64,000 nucleotides of DNA from Sphingomonas sp. IC081 (GCF_006874585.1 NZ_CP029761.1:1499001-1563000), one strand, 5' to 3'. Counted from the stretch's first letter, positions 37,065 through 46,641 are shown. The notes: generated from the letters alone by a model not told the origin. Numbers and translations are program-made.

Positions 37065-37192
37065 CGCGTTGCAAGCACGAATATTACCCGATTCGCCCCC
37101 GCAAGCGACAGACCCGCGCGCCACGCTGCACCGCAAAATGAACAATTTAGATGTTGATAAGTTTTACGCGCCAGCAACATAAAGCTGGCCGT

Positions 37193-38698
37193 TCAACCTG
37201 GCGGGTCACTCGGCGGGACATTGCCGATGGCCTTGCTGATGGCGGCCAGGCGGGTTCGCAGCCGGGCATCGCTCTCGTCCAGATCCCGCTCCGCCCCCAG
37301 AACCGCACGGCGAGCGTCGATCACCGGAAGGTAGTTGACCTGTCCCGCCCGGTAGCGCGCCTCCACCAGCGCGGCATGCGACCTTGCGTGATCCAGCCGC
37401 ATCGCGAGGTCGGAACGAACCTGCCATTCAGCCGTATAGCCGGTCAGCGCATCGTCGATCTCCTGCCAGGCCTTCAGCACCGTGACCTGGAAATTTACAG
37501 CAGCCTCGCGCTCTTCCAGCTTGCGGACCTGTACAGCCGCCCGGCGACGGCCGCCATCGAAGAGCGGCAGGCTGAGGCTGGGACCGATCTGCCAGGTCCG
37601 GCTCGCCCAGTCGAACAGGTTCTGCGAGCGATAGCTTTCCAGGGCAAATCCGCCGCCGAGCGTGATGCTGGGATAGAGATCAGCCGTCGCCACGCCGATC
37701 TGCGCGGTCGCCGCATGAAGCCTTGCTTCGGCGGCCTGCACGTCGGGCCGCCGAAGCGCCACTTCGGATGGTAGTCCAAGGGACATGTCGGGCAGGCCCG
37801 GCGGCAACGGGCCGAATGGCGCCGGTTTCAACACGTCCCGCAAGACCCCGGGCTGGACGCCGAGCGCAACCGCGATTCGATTGGCCTGCACTGCCTCCTC
37901 GGCCCGTGCTGCCGGAAGACCGGCCTGCGAGGCGCGCAAGCTGGCAGAATCGGTTTCGATCGCCGCGTGATCGCTCAGGCCTCCAGCCGTCCGGGCACTC
38001 GTCAGTTCGACCCGGCTTTGCAGGAGAGAGATGTCATCGGACGCTGCCCGGACCTGCATCTGGGCGCTTCGCATGGCAAAATAGGCTTGCGCGACTTCCG
38101 CGGTAACCGCAAGGCGCGTGAGGTCCAGCAAGGCCCCCTGCTGATCGACGCCGGCATCCGCCGCCTCGACCGAACGCCGGACCTTGCCCCAGAGGTCGAT
38201 TTCCCACCCCGCATCGAAACCCGCCTGATAGTCGGTGAACGGATCGCCGATGACCTCGGCGATCTCGTCCCGATTCGAGCCGGCAAGGGCGTTGAACAGG
38301 CGCGTCGACGCACCGTTCTCGCTCATGCGTTCACGCGTCACGCTGCCGCTGGCGTTGACTTGCGGCAGCGCCGCGGAGGCGATTCCACCGCGCTGGGCCC
38401 GGGCCTGGGCATAATGAAGTGCCGCCGTCTGAAGATCGGGACTGGCAGCCAGAGCCCTGCGCTCCAGATCGTCCAGAACAGGATCGCCAAGCAAAGTCCA
38501 CCACTGCGCCGGCATCGCCTGCGTCCCTGCCGGAACGGCAACCACATCGCCGCTCCCGCTGCGCCACTGCGACCAGTCGCCGGGGGCGGTCACCGCCGGC
38601 GGCTTGAAATTCGGGCCGACCGTGCAGGCCGACATGCCGAGGCAGAGAGCAAGCGCGCCGCCAAGCGGCAGCCAGGCAATGGTCCGGGCACGAGACAT
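37193..38698 (-). CDS. Outer-membrane efflux lipoprotein, NodT/OprM family
   Basis: 501 aa. ATG 38698 is chosen because GAGGA lies nine bases upstream. The signal peptide ends with a lipobox LGMSAC, so Cys near residue 25 is lipidated, and TVGPNFKPP is the usual start of the mature NodT-type channel. Two TolC-like repeats follow, with LGLPSEVALRRPDVQAAEARLHAATAQIGVATADLYPSI in the second. It is the outer-membrane duct for the preceding ABC exporter. It is the last gene of a five-gene operon. Confidence 0.9.
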   Translation of the reverse strand: MSRARTIAWLPLGGALALCLGMSACTVGPNFKPPAVTAPGDWSQWRSGSGDVVAVPAGTQAMPAQWWTLLGDPVLDDLERRALAASPDLQTAALHYAQARAQRGGIASAALPQVNASGSVTRERMSENGASTRLFNALAGSNRDEIAEVIGDPFTDYQAGFDAGWEIDLWGKVRRSVEAADAGVDQQGALLDLTRLAVTAEVAQAYFAMRSAQMQVRAASDDISLLQSRVELTSARTAGGLSDHAAIETDSASLRASQAGLPAARAEEAVQANRIAVALGVQPGVLRDVLKPAPFGPLPPGLPDMSLGLPSEVALRRPDVQAAEARLHAATAQIGVATADLYPSITLGGGFALESYRSQNLFDWASRTWQIGPSLSLPLFDGGRRRAAVQVRKLEEREAAVNFQVTVLKAWQEIDDALTGYTAEWQVRSDLAMRLDHARSHAALVEARYRAGQVNYLPVIDARRAVLGAERDLDESDARLRTRLAAISKAIGNVPPSDPPG

Positions 38699-38710
38699 GG
38701 CCAATTATCC

Positions 38711-39859
38711 TCAGGAAAGCCGGTGGCGGAACAGCCACGCGGAAAGCGGCAGGGTCACCGCCGCGACCGCGAGTAGCGGCACGAAGTTGATGGCGATCTC
38801 GCCGAGTCCGGCGCCTTCAAGGTAGACCCGGCGCACGATGGCAACCCCGAACCTCAGCGGGTTCACATAAGTCGCATACTGAAGGACCAGCGGCATGTTG
38901 CGGATGGGTGTCAACAGACCGGACAGCAAGGTCAGCGGCATGATCAGCACGAAGGAATACAGCATCGCCTGCTGCATGTTCAGCGCAAAGGCCGATAGCG
39001 TCATGCCGATGCCGACGGCGGCGATATTGAAGCAAAGAAGGCCAAAATACAGGAGGAACGGCGAACCGCTCATCGGTATCCGGAACCAGAGCAACACGAT
39101 CAGCATCACGATCGTCGATTGCAGGAGTCCGACAACGATGGACGGCAGCGCCTTGCCGACCAGTATCTGCAAGGGTGTCATCGGCGTGACGAGAAGCTGG
39201 TCGAATGTCCCCTGCTCCCGCTCACGCGCTACCGAAAGGGCTGCCAGCAGCATGGTCTGAAGCATCGACAGCGTCGCGATCATGGCCGGCATGATCTGCC
39301 AGCGCGACTCCAGGTTGGGGTTGAACCAGGCGCGCCGGACGACGGCCACCCCCTTCCCGCCCGAACGCGCGGCGTTGAGCGCCTGCACCACCGCGCTGAC
39401 ATAGGACGCCGCCGATCCCGCCGTCGTCGAATTGCGACCGTCGAACACGACCTGCACCTCGCCATTGCCCCCGCTGGCCAGCTTGCGATCGAAGTCGGCG
39501 GGAATGGTGACGGCCATCAGCACCTGCTGACGGTCTATCAACGGCGCGATCTGGCTGGCGTTCACCAACGTCGCCTGCCGGGTGAACACCCCCGTCCCGT
39601 CAAGCCGCGCGATGAGTTCGCTGGCAGCCTGACCCCGGCTCTGGTCAAGCACGGCATAGGGCACATGTTGCAGATCGAGGATCGCGCCATAGCCGAACAG
39701 CAAGGTCTGAATGAAAGCCGGTGCGAACAGGATGATGCGGTTGGCGGGATCCTTGAACAACGCCAGCACTTCCTTGCGGAACAGGAAGGCGACTTCCCCC
39801 AGCCACCCGAGGACCGAGGCCAAGATAGGGGGCAGAGCGCGGCCGGATTCACGGTCCAT
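38711..39859 (-). CDS. ABC-2 type exporter permease (second)
   Basis: 382 aa. One N-terminal membrane helix is followed by a large periplasmic region (about 60-190) and five or six C-terminal helices, as in YbhS/YbhR/YhhJ permeases. AREREQGTFDQLLVTPMTPLQILVGKALPS is the family signature loop. It starts a few bases after the first permease stop; ATG at 39857-39859 or the GTG just before it could be used. It forms the transmembrane channel together with the first permease and the ATPase. Confidence 0.88.
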   Translation of the reverse strand: MDRESGRALPPILASVLGWLGEVAFLFRKEVLALFKDPANRIILFAPAFIQTLLFGYGAILDLQHVPYAVLDQSRGQAASELIARLDGTGVFTRQATLVNASQIAPLIDRQQVLMAVTIPADFDRKLASGGNGEVQVVFDGRNSTTAGSAASYVSAVVQALNAARSGGKGVAVVRRAWFNPNLESRWQIMPAMIATLSMLQTMLLAALSVAREREQGTFDQLLVTPMTPLQILVGKALPSIVVGLLQSTIVMLIVLLWFRIPMSGSPFLLYFGLLCFNIAAVGIGMTLSAFALNMQQAMLYSFVLIMPLTLLSGLLTPIRNMPLVLQYATYVNPLRFGVAIVRRVYLEGAGLGEIAINFVPLLAVAAVTLPLSAWLFRHRLS

Positions 39860-39863
39860 CACG

Positions 39864-41012
39864 TCAGCCCAGTCGCTTGCGCAATGTTCTGCGCGTAAGG
39901 AATGTGAGAACCACGATATAGCCCAGCAGGATCGCGCTGTTGCTGGCGACCATGCCCCAGTCGGTGCCCGCGAGGAACAGCGTCTTGATCACACCCATGA
40001 AGTGCGTTGCCGGCAGGATCTCCGCAACGATGCGGACGGCGAGCGGAATGTTGCGGAGATCGAAGACGAATCCGGACAGCATCAGCGCCGGCATGAAGCT
40101 GGCAAGCAGGGCCACCTGGCTGGCCGCGAACTGGTTGCGGGTAACGCCGGAGATCAGCAGTCCCACCAACAGCGACACCAGCAGATAGAGGAAAGACACC
40201 AGGACGATCGCCACCAGTGACCCGCGGATCGGCACGGCAAACAGCACGACAGCCGCGATGATGCACATCGCCAGATCGATCAGGCCGATGATGATATACG
40301 GGGCCAGTTTGGCAAGCACGAGTTCCAACGGCCGCACCGGCGTGACGAACAGCGCCTCCAGCGTTCCGCGCTCCCACTCGCGCGCGATCAGCAGCGAACT
40401 GAGGAAGGCGCCAACCAGCGTCATGATCAGCACGACGAGCCCCGGCACCAGGTACCAGCGGCTGTTGCCTTCCTCGTTGAACCAGGTCCGGGTCATCAGC
40501 GTGACCGTGCCTGTGGCCACACCGCCGCCTCGATCCGCCTGCCGCGCCGTGGCGGTGGCCAGCGCGCCCTGCACATAGGCCTCGAGCGTTTGCGCCGTGG
40601 TCGAATCGACCCCGTTGAGGACGAGCTGCACCTGCGCGCCGCCCTTCACCTGCCGACTGGTGAAATCGCCGGGGATCTGGACGATGGCATCCACCTTGCC
40701 ATCCACCAGCATCCCGCTGGCCTCCTCCATCGTCTGGACGTCGACAGGGTCGAGGTACGGCGAACCGCGCAGCCCCGACACCAACTCGCTCACAGTTTCG
40801 GAGCGATCCTGGATCACCAATGCAACCGGCGCATCCCTGACGTCGAACGAAAGGCCATATCCGAACAGCAGGATCAGCACGACCGGTAGCAACAACCCCA
40901 CCATCAGGTTGCTGCGATCACGCAGCATCTGGCGGGTTTCCTTGCGCACCAGGGCGACCAGACGGGTGGTGAAGCCGCTACCGTCCGCGGAGGTGTTGCG
41001 CGCATCGCTCAT
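39864..41012 (-). CDS. ABC-2 type exporter permease (first)
   Basis: 382 aa, same layout as the following permease: N-terminal helix, periplasmic part, C-terminal helices. The REWERGTLEALFVTPVRPLELVLAKLAP loop is the ABC-2 signature. The ATG overlaps the ATPase stop by ATGA, so the products are made together. The two permeases are paralogous and likely form a heterodimer. Substrates of such exporters in enterobacteria include lipophilic drugs and sodium or lithium ions; here it is unknown. Confidence 0.88.
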   Translation of the reverse strand: MSDARNTSADGSGFTTRLVALVRKETRQMLRDRSNLMVGLLLPVVLILLFGYGLSFDVRDAPVALVIQDRSETVSELVSGLRGSPYLDPVDVQTMEEASGMLVDGKVDAIVQIPGDFTSRQVKGGAQVQLVLNGVDSTTAQTLEAYVQGALATATARQADRGGGVATGTVTLMTRTWFNEEGNSRWYLVPGLVVLIMTLVGAFLSSLLIAREWERGTLEALFVTPVRPLELVLAKLAPYIIIGLIDLAMCIIAAVVLFAVPIRGSLVAIVLVSFLYLLVSLLVGLLISGVTRNQFAASQVALLASFMPALMLSGFVFDLRNIPLAVRIVAEILPATHFMGVIKTLFLAGTDWGMVASNSAILLGYIVVLTFLTRRTLRKRLG

Positions 41013-42769
41013 GCCGCGGACCTTCGCTTGACCCGCCCCTGCTCGACGATGGCGATGAAGGCCTGGTTCATGTCGTCCACGCTTTCACCCCCGGCCTGCT
41101 CACGCACTTGCCCGGGAGTGCCAAGTGCCAGCATGCGGCCTGCGTCCTGGATGGCGATGCGGTCGCAATACTCGGCCTCTTCCATGAAATGGGTAGTGAC
41201 GATCACGGTCACCCCCGATTGCGACAGCGATGTGATCGTGCGCCAGAACGCCCGGCGCGCCAGCGGATCGATGCCGCTGGTCGGTTCGTCGAGGAACAGG
41301 ATCTCCGGCTCGTGCACGAGGCCCGCCGCCATGGCGAGGCGCTGCTTGTAGCCGTGGGGCAAGGCCCCGCTGGTCGCCGCACCGTCGAGCCCGAACTGAC
41401 CAAGAATGGCGTGGACCCGTTGCTTCAGCACACTCCCGCGCAGCCCGTAGGCACCGCCGAAAAATTCGAGGTTCTCGCGCACCGTGAGATTGGCATAGAG
41501 CGAGAATTTCTGCGCCACATAACCGATCTTGCGCCGCGCCTCGGAGCGCGCACGGCGCAAGTTCACGCCGGCGACTTCCAGCGTTCCGCTGGTCGCGGGA
41601 AGCAATCCGCACAGCATGCGGAAAGTCGTGGTCTTGCCCGCGCCATTGGGGCCGAGCAGCCCGAATATCTCGCCGCGCCGGACATCGAACGAGGTATTGG
41701 CGACAGCCGTGAAATCCCCGAAACGGCGCACCAGATCGCGCACATGAATGACCGCGTCGCCCGCAGCATCTTCCTTTGCCGCCAGACGCATTTCCGGGAT
41801 TGCCGCATCGCGCGGTGCATCCGGCTTCGCGGCGTCATGCTGGCGCAGCAGCAGCATGAAAGCGTCTTCCAGCTCCTCGCTGCGCGGCTCGGCCGGGCGC
41901 CCCTGGAGCAGATCCGCCATGCCGTCCACCGGGCAATCGGCCTGACGGATAAAACGGACGGCGCCGCCGCGCGGCACCGCATCCACCACCCGCTCGGGAG
42001 CATCGATCAGCCTGGCCTGCAGATCGCGCGCTGGCGTTCCGGGTTCGGGCGTGACGCGGTAGGTGAGGCCGGCCGCCCTCGCGGTAATCGCCTGGGGCCG
42101 ATCCTGGGCCAGCAGCCGTCCGTGATCCATGACCAGCACTTCGTCGCAGCGCCCCGCCTCGTCCATGTAGGCGGTACTGACGAGGACACTGAGGCCATCG
42201 GAGGCAATCAACTGCTCGATGATCTCCCAGAGATCGCGGCGCGACAGGGGGTCGACACCCACGCTCGGCTCGTCCAGCAGAAGCAGGTCGGGCACGCGCA
42301 CCAGCGTACAGGCAAGGCCCAGCTTCTGTTTCATGCCGCCCGACAGATTGCCCGCCGCCCGCGCCGTAAAGCGGGCCATGTCGGTCATTTCCAGCATGCG
42401 GCGGAAACGTTCGGCCCGCACCTCCTGCGGCACGCCGTGAAGATCTGCGTAAAGATCGAGATTTTCCTGAACGGAAAGATCTTCATAAAGACCAAATCTT
42501 TGCGGCATATAGCTGATACGGTTCTGAACTGCCTGCGGATCGCCAGCGACATCCGTACCCAGCACTTTGAGCGACCCGCCATCCGGCTTCAGCAGCCCGG
42601 TCAACATGCGCATCAGCGTGGTCTTGCCCGCACCGTCGGGCCCCACCAGGGCCGAAATCGTTCCTCGCTTCAGCGAGAACGTCAGATCGTGGACGGCATC
42701 GAAAAGTCGGCCGTCCGGCCCGGCGAAGACCTTGCGCAGGCCTTCGCAGACGACGGTGCAATCGCTCAC
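41009..42769 (-). CDS. ABC exporter ATPase with two nucleotide-binding domains
   Basis: 586 aa, GTG start overlapping the HlyD stop (GTGA). Two full ATP-binding cassettes are fused. Domain 1 has Walker A GPDGAGKTT, signature LSGGMKQK and Walker B LLLLDEPSVGVDP. Domain 2 has Walker A GPNGAGKTT, an altered signature (SGALPHGYKQRLAMAAG, lacking LSGGQ) and LFLDEPTSGIDP. The domain pair and the PDGAGKTT variant resemble YbhF and RbbA. It powers the two permeases. Altered second signature could mean one weak site, as seen in several exporters. Confidence 0.9.
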   Translation of the reverse strand: MSDCTVVCEGLRKVFAGPDGRLFDAVHDLTFSLKRGTISALVGPDGAGKTTLMRMLTGLLKPDGGSLKVLGTDVAGDPQAVQNRISYMPQRFGLYEDLSVQENLDLYADLHGVPQEVRAERFRRMLEMTDMARFTARAAGNLSGGMKQKLGLACTLVRVPDLLLLDEPSVGVDPLSRRDLWEIIEQLIASDGLSVLVSTAYMDEAGRCDEVLVMDHGRLLAQDRPQAITARAAGLTYRVTPEPGTPARDLQARLIDAPERVVDAVPRGGAVRFIRQADCPVDGMADLLQGRPAEPRSEELEDAFMLLLRQHDAAKPDAPRDAAIPEMRLAAKEDAAGDAVIHVRDLVRRFGDFTAVANTSFDVRRGEIFGLLGPNGAGKTTTFRMLCGLLPATSGTLEVAGVNLRRARSEARRKIGYVAQKFSLYANLTVRENLEFFGGAYGLRGSVLKQRVHAILGQFGLDGAATSGALPHGYKQRLAMAAGLVHEPEILFLDEPTSGIDPLARRAFWRTITSLSQSGVTVIVTTHFMEEAEYCDRIAIQDAGRMLALGTPGQVREQAGGESVDDMNQAFIAIVEQGRVKRRSAA

Positions 42770-43782
42770 CGTGTCGATCCGGCCTTCGCGGCGCCCGCGT
42801 CGATGCGTACCGTCACCGGCTGTCCGAGCCGAAGCCGGCCCTGCCGGTCGTCCACGCGCACCCGCACTTCGTAAACCAGCGCGGTACGCAACGATTCTGT
42901 CTCCACCGACTTGGGCGTGAATTCGGCAACCGAGGAAATGTACCCGATCGTTCCGGCAACCGGCTGGTCGGGGAAACTGTCACTGGTCACGGCAGCCCGC
43001 TGACCCATGCGGACCCGGCCAAGGTCGGCCTCCTCGACATAGACCCGGATCCACTTGGGGCTGGTGAGCGCCAGTTCGTATACCGGTTTCTGCGGTGCGG
43101 CCATGTCGCCAACTTCAAGCAGGCGCGAACGCACGACCGCATCCGATGGCGCCTTGAGCGCGCCCTGATCGATCTGGTGTGTCAGCAGCGCCAGCTGCGC
43201 CTCGGCGCTTTTCACCTGGGCTTCGGCGGCAGCGATGTCCTCCGATCGCGGGCCGCGCAGGGCCAGCCTCAGCGCCGCCTCCGCCTCCTTGAACTGGGCC
43301 TTGGCGACTTGCGAGGCATTGCGCGCCTGATCGAGTTCCTGAGCGCTCACCCCGCGCCCGTCGGTGCTTGCGGATACCGTTTGCGCCCGCTGGTAATCGT
43401 CCGCAGCGCGCCGGGCCGTAGCCTGCGCGGAGGCGAGCCGAGCCCGTGCCTGCGCGATGTCTTCAGGGCGCGTGCCGTTCCGCAGCTTGAGCAGGTTTTC
43501 GCGCATCGCCGCCACCTGGGCTTCGGCATTGCGCGCCTGCAGACCAAGGCTGACCGTGTCGAGCCGGGCGATGACCTGCCCGGCCCTGACGGCATCGCCC
43601 TCCTCCACCGCCATCTGGATGACGCGGCCCGACCCGTCAAAAGCCAGAGAAACCTGCCGAATATCGACATTGCCGTGCAGGATGATCGCATCCTGCTCCT
43701 TGCCGCTTCGGGTGAACCAGAAAACCAGCCCGGCCGCCAGCAGTATTGCCACCACCACTGCGGCGACCACGGATTTCTTCAT
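42766..43782 (-). CDS. HlyD/YbhG-type membrane-fusion protein
   Basis: 338 aa. One N-terminal membrane helix (about 5-22) is followed by a lipoyl-like half motif (GRVIQMAVEEGDAVRAGQVIARL), a long helical hairpin with many Ala/Gln/Arg residues (about 85-215), the second lipoyl half, and a beta-barrel. It bridges the inner-membrane ABC exporter and the NodT channel. It is the first gene of the operon and its upstream region has a palindromic site (43836-43848). No regulator gene is present next to it. Confidence 0.9.
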   Translation of the reverse strand: MKKSVVAAVVVAILLAAGLVFWFTRSGKEQDAIILHGNVDIRQVSLAFDGSGRVIQMAVEEGDAVRAGQVIARLDTVSLGLQARNAEAQVAAMRENLLKLRNGTRPEDIAQARARLASAQATARRAADDYQRAQTVSASTDGRGVSAQELDQARNASQVAKAQFKEAEAALRLALRGPRSEDIAAAEAQVKSAEAQLALLTHQIDQGALKAPSDAVVRSRLLEVGDMAAPQKPVYELALTSPKWIRVYVEEADLGRVRMGQRAAVTSDSFPDQPVAGTIGYISSVAEFTPKSVETESLRTALVYEVRVRVDDRQGRLRLGQPVTVRIDAGAAKAGSTR

Positions 43783-43835
43783 CGACGTACCTCGCCCAGC
43801 GTCTCGGGAATCGGAAAAGTACTCACGCTTTACCA

Positions 43836-43848
43836 GTCACATAGTGAC
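43836..43848. promoter_or_regulatory. Inverted repeat in the exporter operon promoter
   Basis: GTCAC-ATA-GTGAC lies 54 bp upstream of the hlyD-type start, a position suited to a TetR- or MarR-type repressor. No regulator gene is adjacent. Confidence 0.45.
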
Positions 43849-43890
43849 ACCGCGTTGGCGCAAATCAAATCGTGTTTACGCATAGGGAAG

Positions 43891-44160
43891 CTAGGCGGCG
43901 TGGACAGATTCCGCATTGCCACGGCTGGAGACAAAAGCCGTCAATTCAAGAAGGTGAGGCGCAGGAGTATGTCGATACTTCCAGCCGAGCCGACGCCGAA
44001 GGGACGGCTTTTGCCTCCAGCCCCGTAGGGGTTGCCCTGCAAGCTGCGCCAGCAGCGTTGCTCCGCCTTGAAAGAGGCCCGCTCTTCCTGCGGCTTCGCG
44101 CCTTGCTGGCGCAGCTTGCAGGGCAACCGTGGCAATGCGGAATGTGTCCACGCCGCCTAG
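43891..44160. mobile_element. 270-bp palindromic element with nested hairpins (MITE-like)
   Basis: The ends are 34-bp inverted repeats (43891-43924 and 44127-44160, one mismatch), beginning and ending with CTAG. Inside are two long hairpins: a 20-bp stem 43923-43942 with 44003-44022 (one mismatch) and a perfect 24-bp stem 44030-44053 with 44105-44128. One strand can thus fold into a three-way junction. There is no coding frame of note. It sits between the divergent starts of the exporter operon and the ABC-F gene. CTAG ends could be target duplications as made by IS5-type transposases, but this is not proven because CTAG is itself palindromic. Confidence 0.75.
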
Positions 44161-44223
44161 GTCTCGCTGCGCCTGCGCAGTGAGGGTTTCCCCAAGCCGC
44201 AAAAATGCTCTAGGCGCTGCGCC

Positions 44224-46104
44224 ATGCTGAATATTCGCGATATCACTGTCCGTCTCGGCGGGCGCACCATTCTCGACCAGGCTGCCGCCACCATTCCCAA
44301 GGACGGCAAGGTCGGCCTGATCGGCCGCAATGGCGCGGGCAAGTCCACGCTGGTGAAGGCGATCATCGGCCAGCTGGAACCCGATGGCGGCTCGGTGGAG
44401 ATGCCACGCCGGGCCCGTCTCGGCTATATCGCCCAAGAAGCCCCTAGCGGCACCAGAACCGCCCTTGAAGCGGTCCTGGACGCCGACACCGAGCGCAAGG
44501 ACCTGCTTGCCGAATCCGAAACCTGCGTCGACCCCCACCGCCTCGGCGACGTCCACGAACGCCTCCTCGCGATCGACGCCTATACCGGTGAGGCACGCGC
44601 CGCGCGCATCCTTGTCGGCCTCGGTTTCGACGAAGAGATGCAGAACCGTCCGCTCGACAGTTTCTCCGGCGGCTGGAAGATGCGCGTCGCCCTCGCCGGC
44701 CTGCTGTTCTCGCAGCCCGACGTGCTGCTGCTCGACGAACCTTCGAACCACCTCGACCTCGAAGCGACGCTGTGGCTGGAGAACTTCCTCCAGACTTACC
44801 CCAAGACGCTGATCGTCATCAGCCACGAACGCGATCTGCTCAACAACGTGGTCGATCACATCCTGCACCTCCAGCAGGGCAAGCTGACGCTTTATCCCGG
44901 CACGTACGACAGCTTCGAGCGTATCCGCGCCGAGCGCGCCGCGCAGGCGGCCGCAGCGCGCGCCAACCAGGATGCGCAGCGCAAGAAGCTGGCCGAATAC
45001 GTCGCCCGCAATTCCGCCCGCGCCTCGACCGCAAAGCAGGCGCAGTCGCGGGCCAAGATGCTGGCCAAGATGCAGCCGATCGCGGCCATGGCCGAGGATT
45101 CCTCGCTCAGCTTCGATTTCCCCAGCCCCGACGAACTGCGCCCGCCGCTGGTCACTCTGGACCTTGCCGCCGTCGGCTACGAGACCGACAAGCCGATCCT
45201 GCGCCGGTTGAACCTGCGCATCGACCCCGAGGACCGCATCGCCCTCCTCGGCCGCAACGGCAACGGCAAGACCACGCTGGCGCGCCTGCTGGCCCGTCAG
45301 CTGGAGCCGATGGAAGGTTCGCTGAGCTTCTCGCCCAAGATCCGCATCGGCTACTTCACGCAGTACCAGGTCGAGGAACTGCCCTCGGATTCGACCCCGC
45401 TGGAACTGATGACCCGCGCGATGGAAGGCAAGCCGCCGGTTGCCGTGCGCGGGCAGCTTGGCCGCTTCGGCTTTTCCGGCGACCGGGCGACGGCGCAGAT
45501 CTCCACGCTTTCGGGCGGTGAGCGCGCACGCCTTGCGCTGGCGCTGGTCACCCGCGATGCGCCGCACATGCTGATCCTCGACGAACCGACCAACCACCTC
45601 GACGTCGACGCGCGCGAGGCACTGGTGCAGGCGCTCAACCAGTTCGAGGGCGCGGTCATCCTCGTCAGCCACGACCGCCACATGGTCGAACTCGCGGCTG
45701 ACCGGCTGGTGCTGGTCGATCAGGGCACGGCGGCCAATTACGACGGTTCGATGGAGGACTACATCGACTTCGTGCTCGGCCGGAACCAGCCCAAGGGCGA
45801 TGGCAAGGCGCAGGCCGATGCCAAGCCCGCCCGCAAGAACGGCGCCGTCGCGCGCGAGGAACTGAAGGCCCTGCGCAAGAAGGTTTCCGAGACCGAGACG
45901 CGCATGAAGCGCATCCAGCAGCAGATCGAGGCGCTCGACGCCGCGCTGGCCGATCCCGCTTCGGTCAAGGGCGATCTCGCCAAGCTGGGCATCGGCGAGA
46001 TCGGCAAGCGCCGCACGCAGGCTGCCGAGGAACTCGAAGCCGCCGAACAGGGCTGGTTCGAGGCCAGCGAGGCCATGGACGAATACATGGGCGGCGGCGC
46101 ATGA
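44224..46104 (+). CDS. ABC-F family ATPase (YheS/Uup type)
   Basis: 626 aa. Two ATP-binding domains without membrane segments: Walker A GRNGAGKST and GRNGNGKTT, signatures FSGGW and LSGGE, Walker B LLLLDEPSNHLD and LILDEPTNHLD. The linker between them is charged (QRKKLAEYVARNSARASTAKQAQSRAKMLAKM), which in ABC-F proteins enters the ribosome P/E site. The C-terminal tail (about 535-620) is a coiled coil, like YheS. These factors resolve stalled ribosomes. It overlaps the GreA-like gene by ATGA. Antibiotic resistance is possible but nothing shows it. Confidence 0.92.
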   Translation: MLNIRDITVRLGGRTILDQAAATIPKDGKVGLIGRNGAGKSTLVKAIIGQLEPDGGSVEMPRRARLGYIAQEAPSGTRTALEAVLDADTERKDLLAESETCVDPHRLGDVHERLLAIDAYTGEARAARILVGLGFDEEMQNRPLDSFSGGWKMRVALAGLLFSQPDVLLLDEPSNHLDLEATLWLENFLQTYPKTLIVISHERDLLNNVVDHILHLQQGKLTLYPGTYDSFERIRAERAAQAAAARANQDAQRKKLAEYVARNSARASTAKQAQSRAKMLAKMQPIAAMAEDSSLSFDFPSPDELRPPLVTLDLAAVGYETDKPILRRLNLRIDPEDRIALLGRNGNGKTTLARLLARQLEPMEGSLSFSPKIRIGYFTQYQVEELPSDSTPLELMTRAMEGKPPVAVRGQLGRFGFSGDRATAQISTLSGGERARLALALVTRDAPHMLILDEPTNHLDVDAREALVQALNQFEGAVILVSHDRHMVELAADRLVLVDQGTAANYDGSMEDYIDFVLGRNQPKGDGKAQADAKPARKNGAVAREELKALRKKVSETETRMKRIQQQIEALDAALADPASVKGDLAKLGIGEIGKRRTQAAEELEAAEQGWFEASEAMDEYMGGGA

Positions 46105-46559
46105 GTGTCGCTTTCCGGCGCGACGGGGACGAGGAGCATCTCGAGCCCAAGTTCGAAGTGCCGATCCCGCCGGGACCGAACCTCGTCACCGCCGCAGGCC
46201 GCGCCCTGATCGACACCCGCATCGCCGCGCTGGAGGCCGAAATCCCGGCCCTCACCGACGAAACCGCGCTCAATGCCGCCAAGCGCGACTTGCGCTACTG
46301 GCGCAAGCGCCTGGCGACGGCGGACGTGCAACCGGCGCCTTCCGGCGACCGGGCGATGTTCGGGCACCATGTCCGCTTCGCCCTCAACGGCAAGGAGCGC
46401 GAGGTGCACATCGTCGGCCATGACGAGGCCGATCCCGCCAAGGGCGCGCTGGCATTTACCGCCCCGCTCGCCCGTGCCTTGCTCGGCGCGGAAGTCGGCG
46501 AATTCGTCGATTTCAATGGGCAGGAAGAGGCTATCGAGGTGCTGGCTCTGCGCGCTTGA
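46101..46559 (+). CDS. GreA/GreB-like transcription elongation factor, divergent
   Basis: 152 aa. Residues about 20-75 form a coiled coil like the RNA-polymerase channel domain of Gre factors (GPNLVTAAGRALIDTRIAALEAEI), and the C-terminal part (about 80-150) matches the FKBP-like Gre domain (MFGHHVRFALNGKEREVHIVGHDEADPAKGALAFTAPLARALLGAEVGEFVDF). The usual acidic tip motif GDxSENAxY that drives transcript cleavage is replaced by LTDETALNAAKRDL, so cleavage activity is uncertain. It starts within the ABC-F stop codon (ATGA). Rnk-like anti-cleavage factors are an alternative. Confidence 0.72.
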   Translation: MSVAFRRDGDEEHLEPKFEVPIPPGPNLVTAAGRALIDTRIAALEAEIPALTDETALNAAKRDLRYWRKRLATADVQPAPSGDRAMFGHHVRFALNGKEREVHIVGHDEADPAKGALAFTAPLARALLGAEVGEFVDFNGQEEAIEVLALRA

Positions 46560-46641
46560 GAGGGTCAGCCTCTCGAAAACACAGCCCTCACGAATGCGGG
46601 CGCCCCGCTTTCTTCTGCCCGCCAACCGCAAGAAACGCGGG

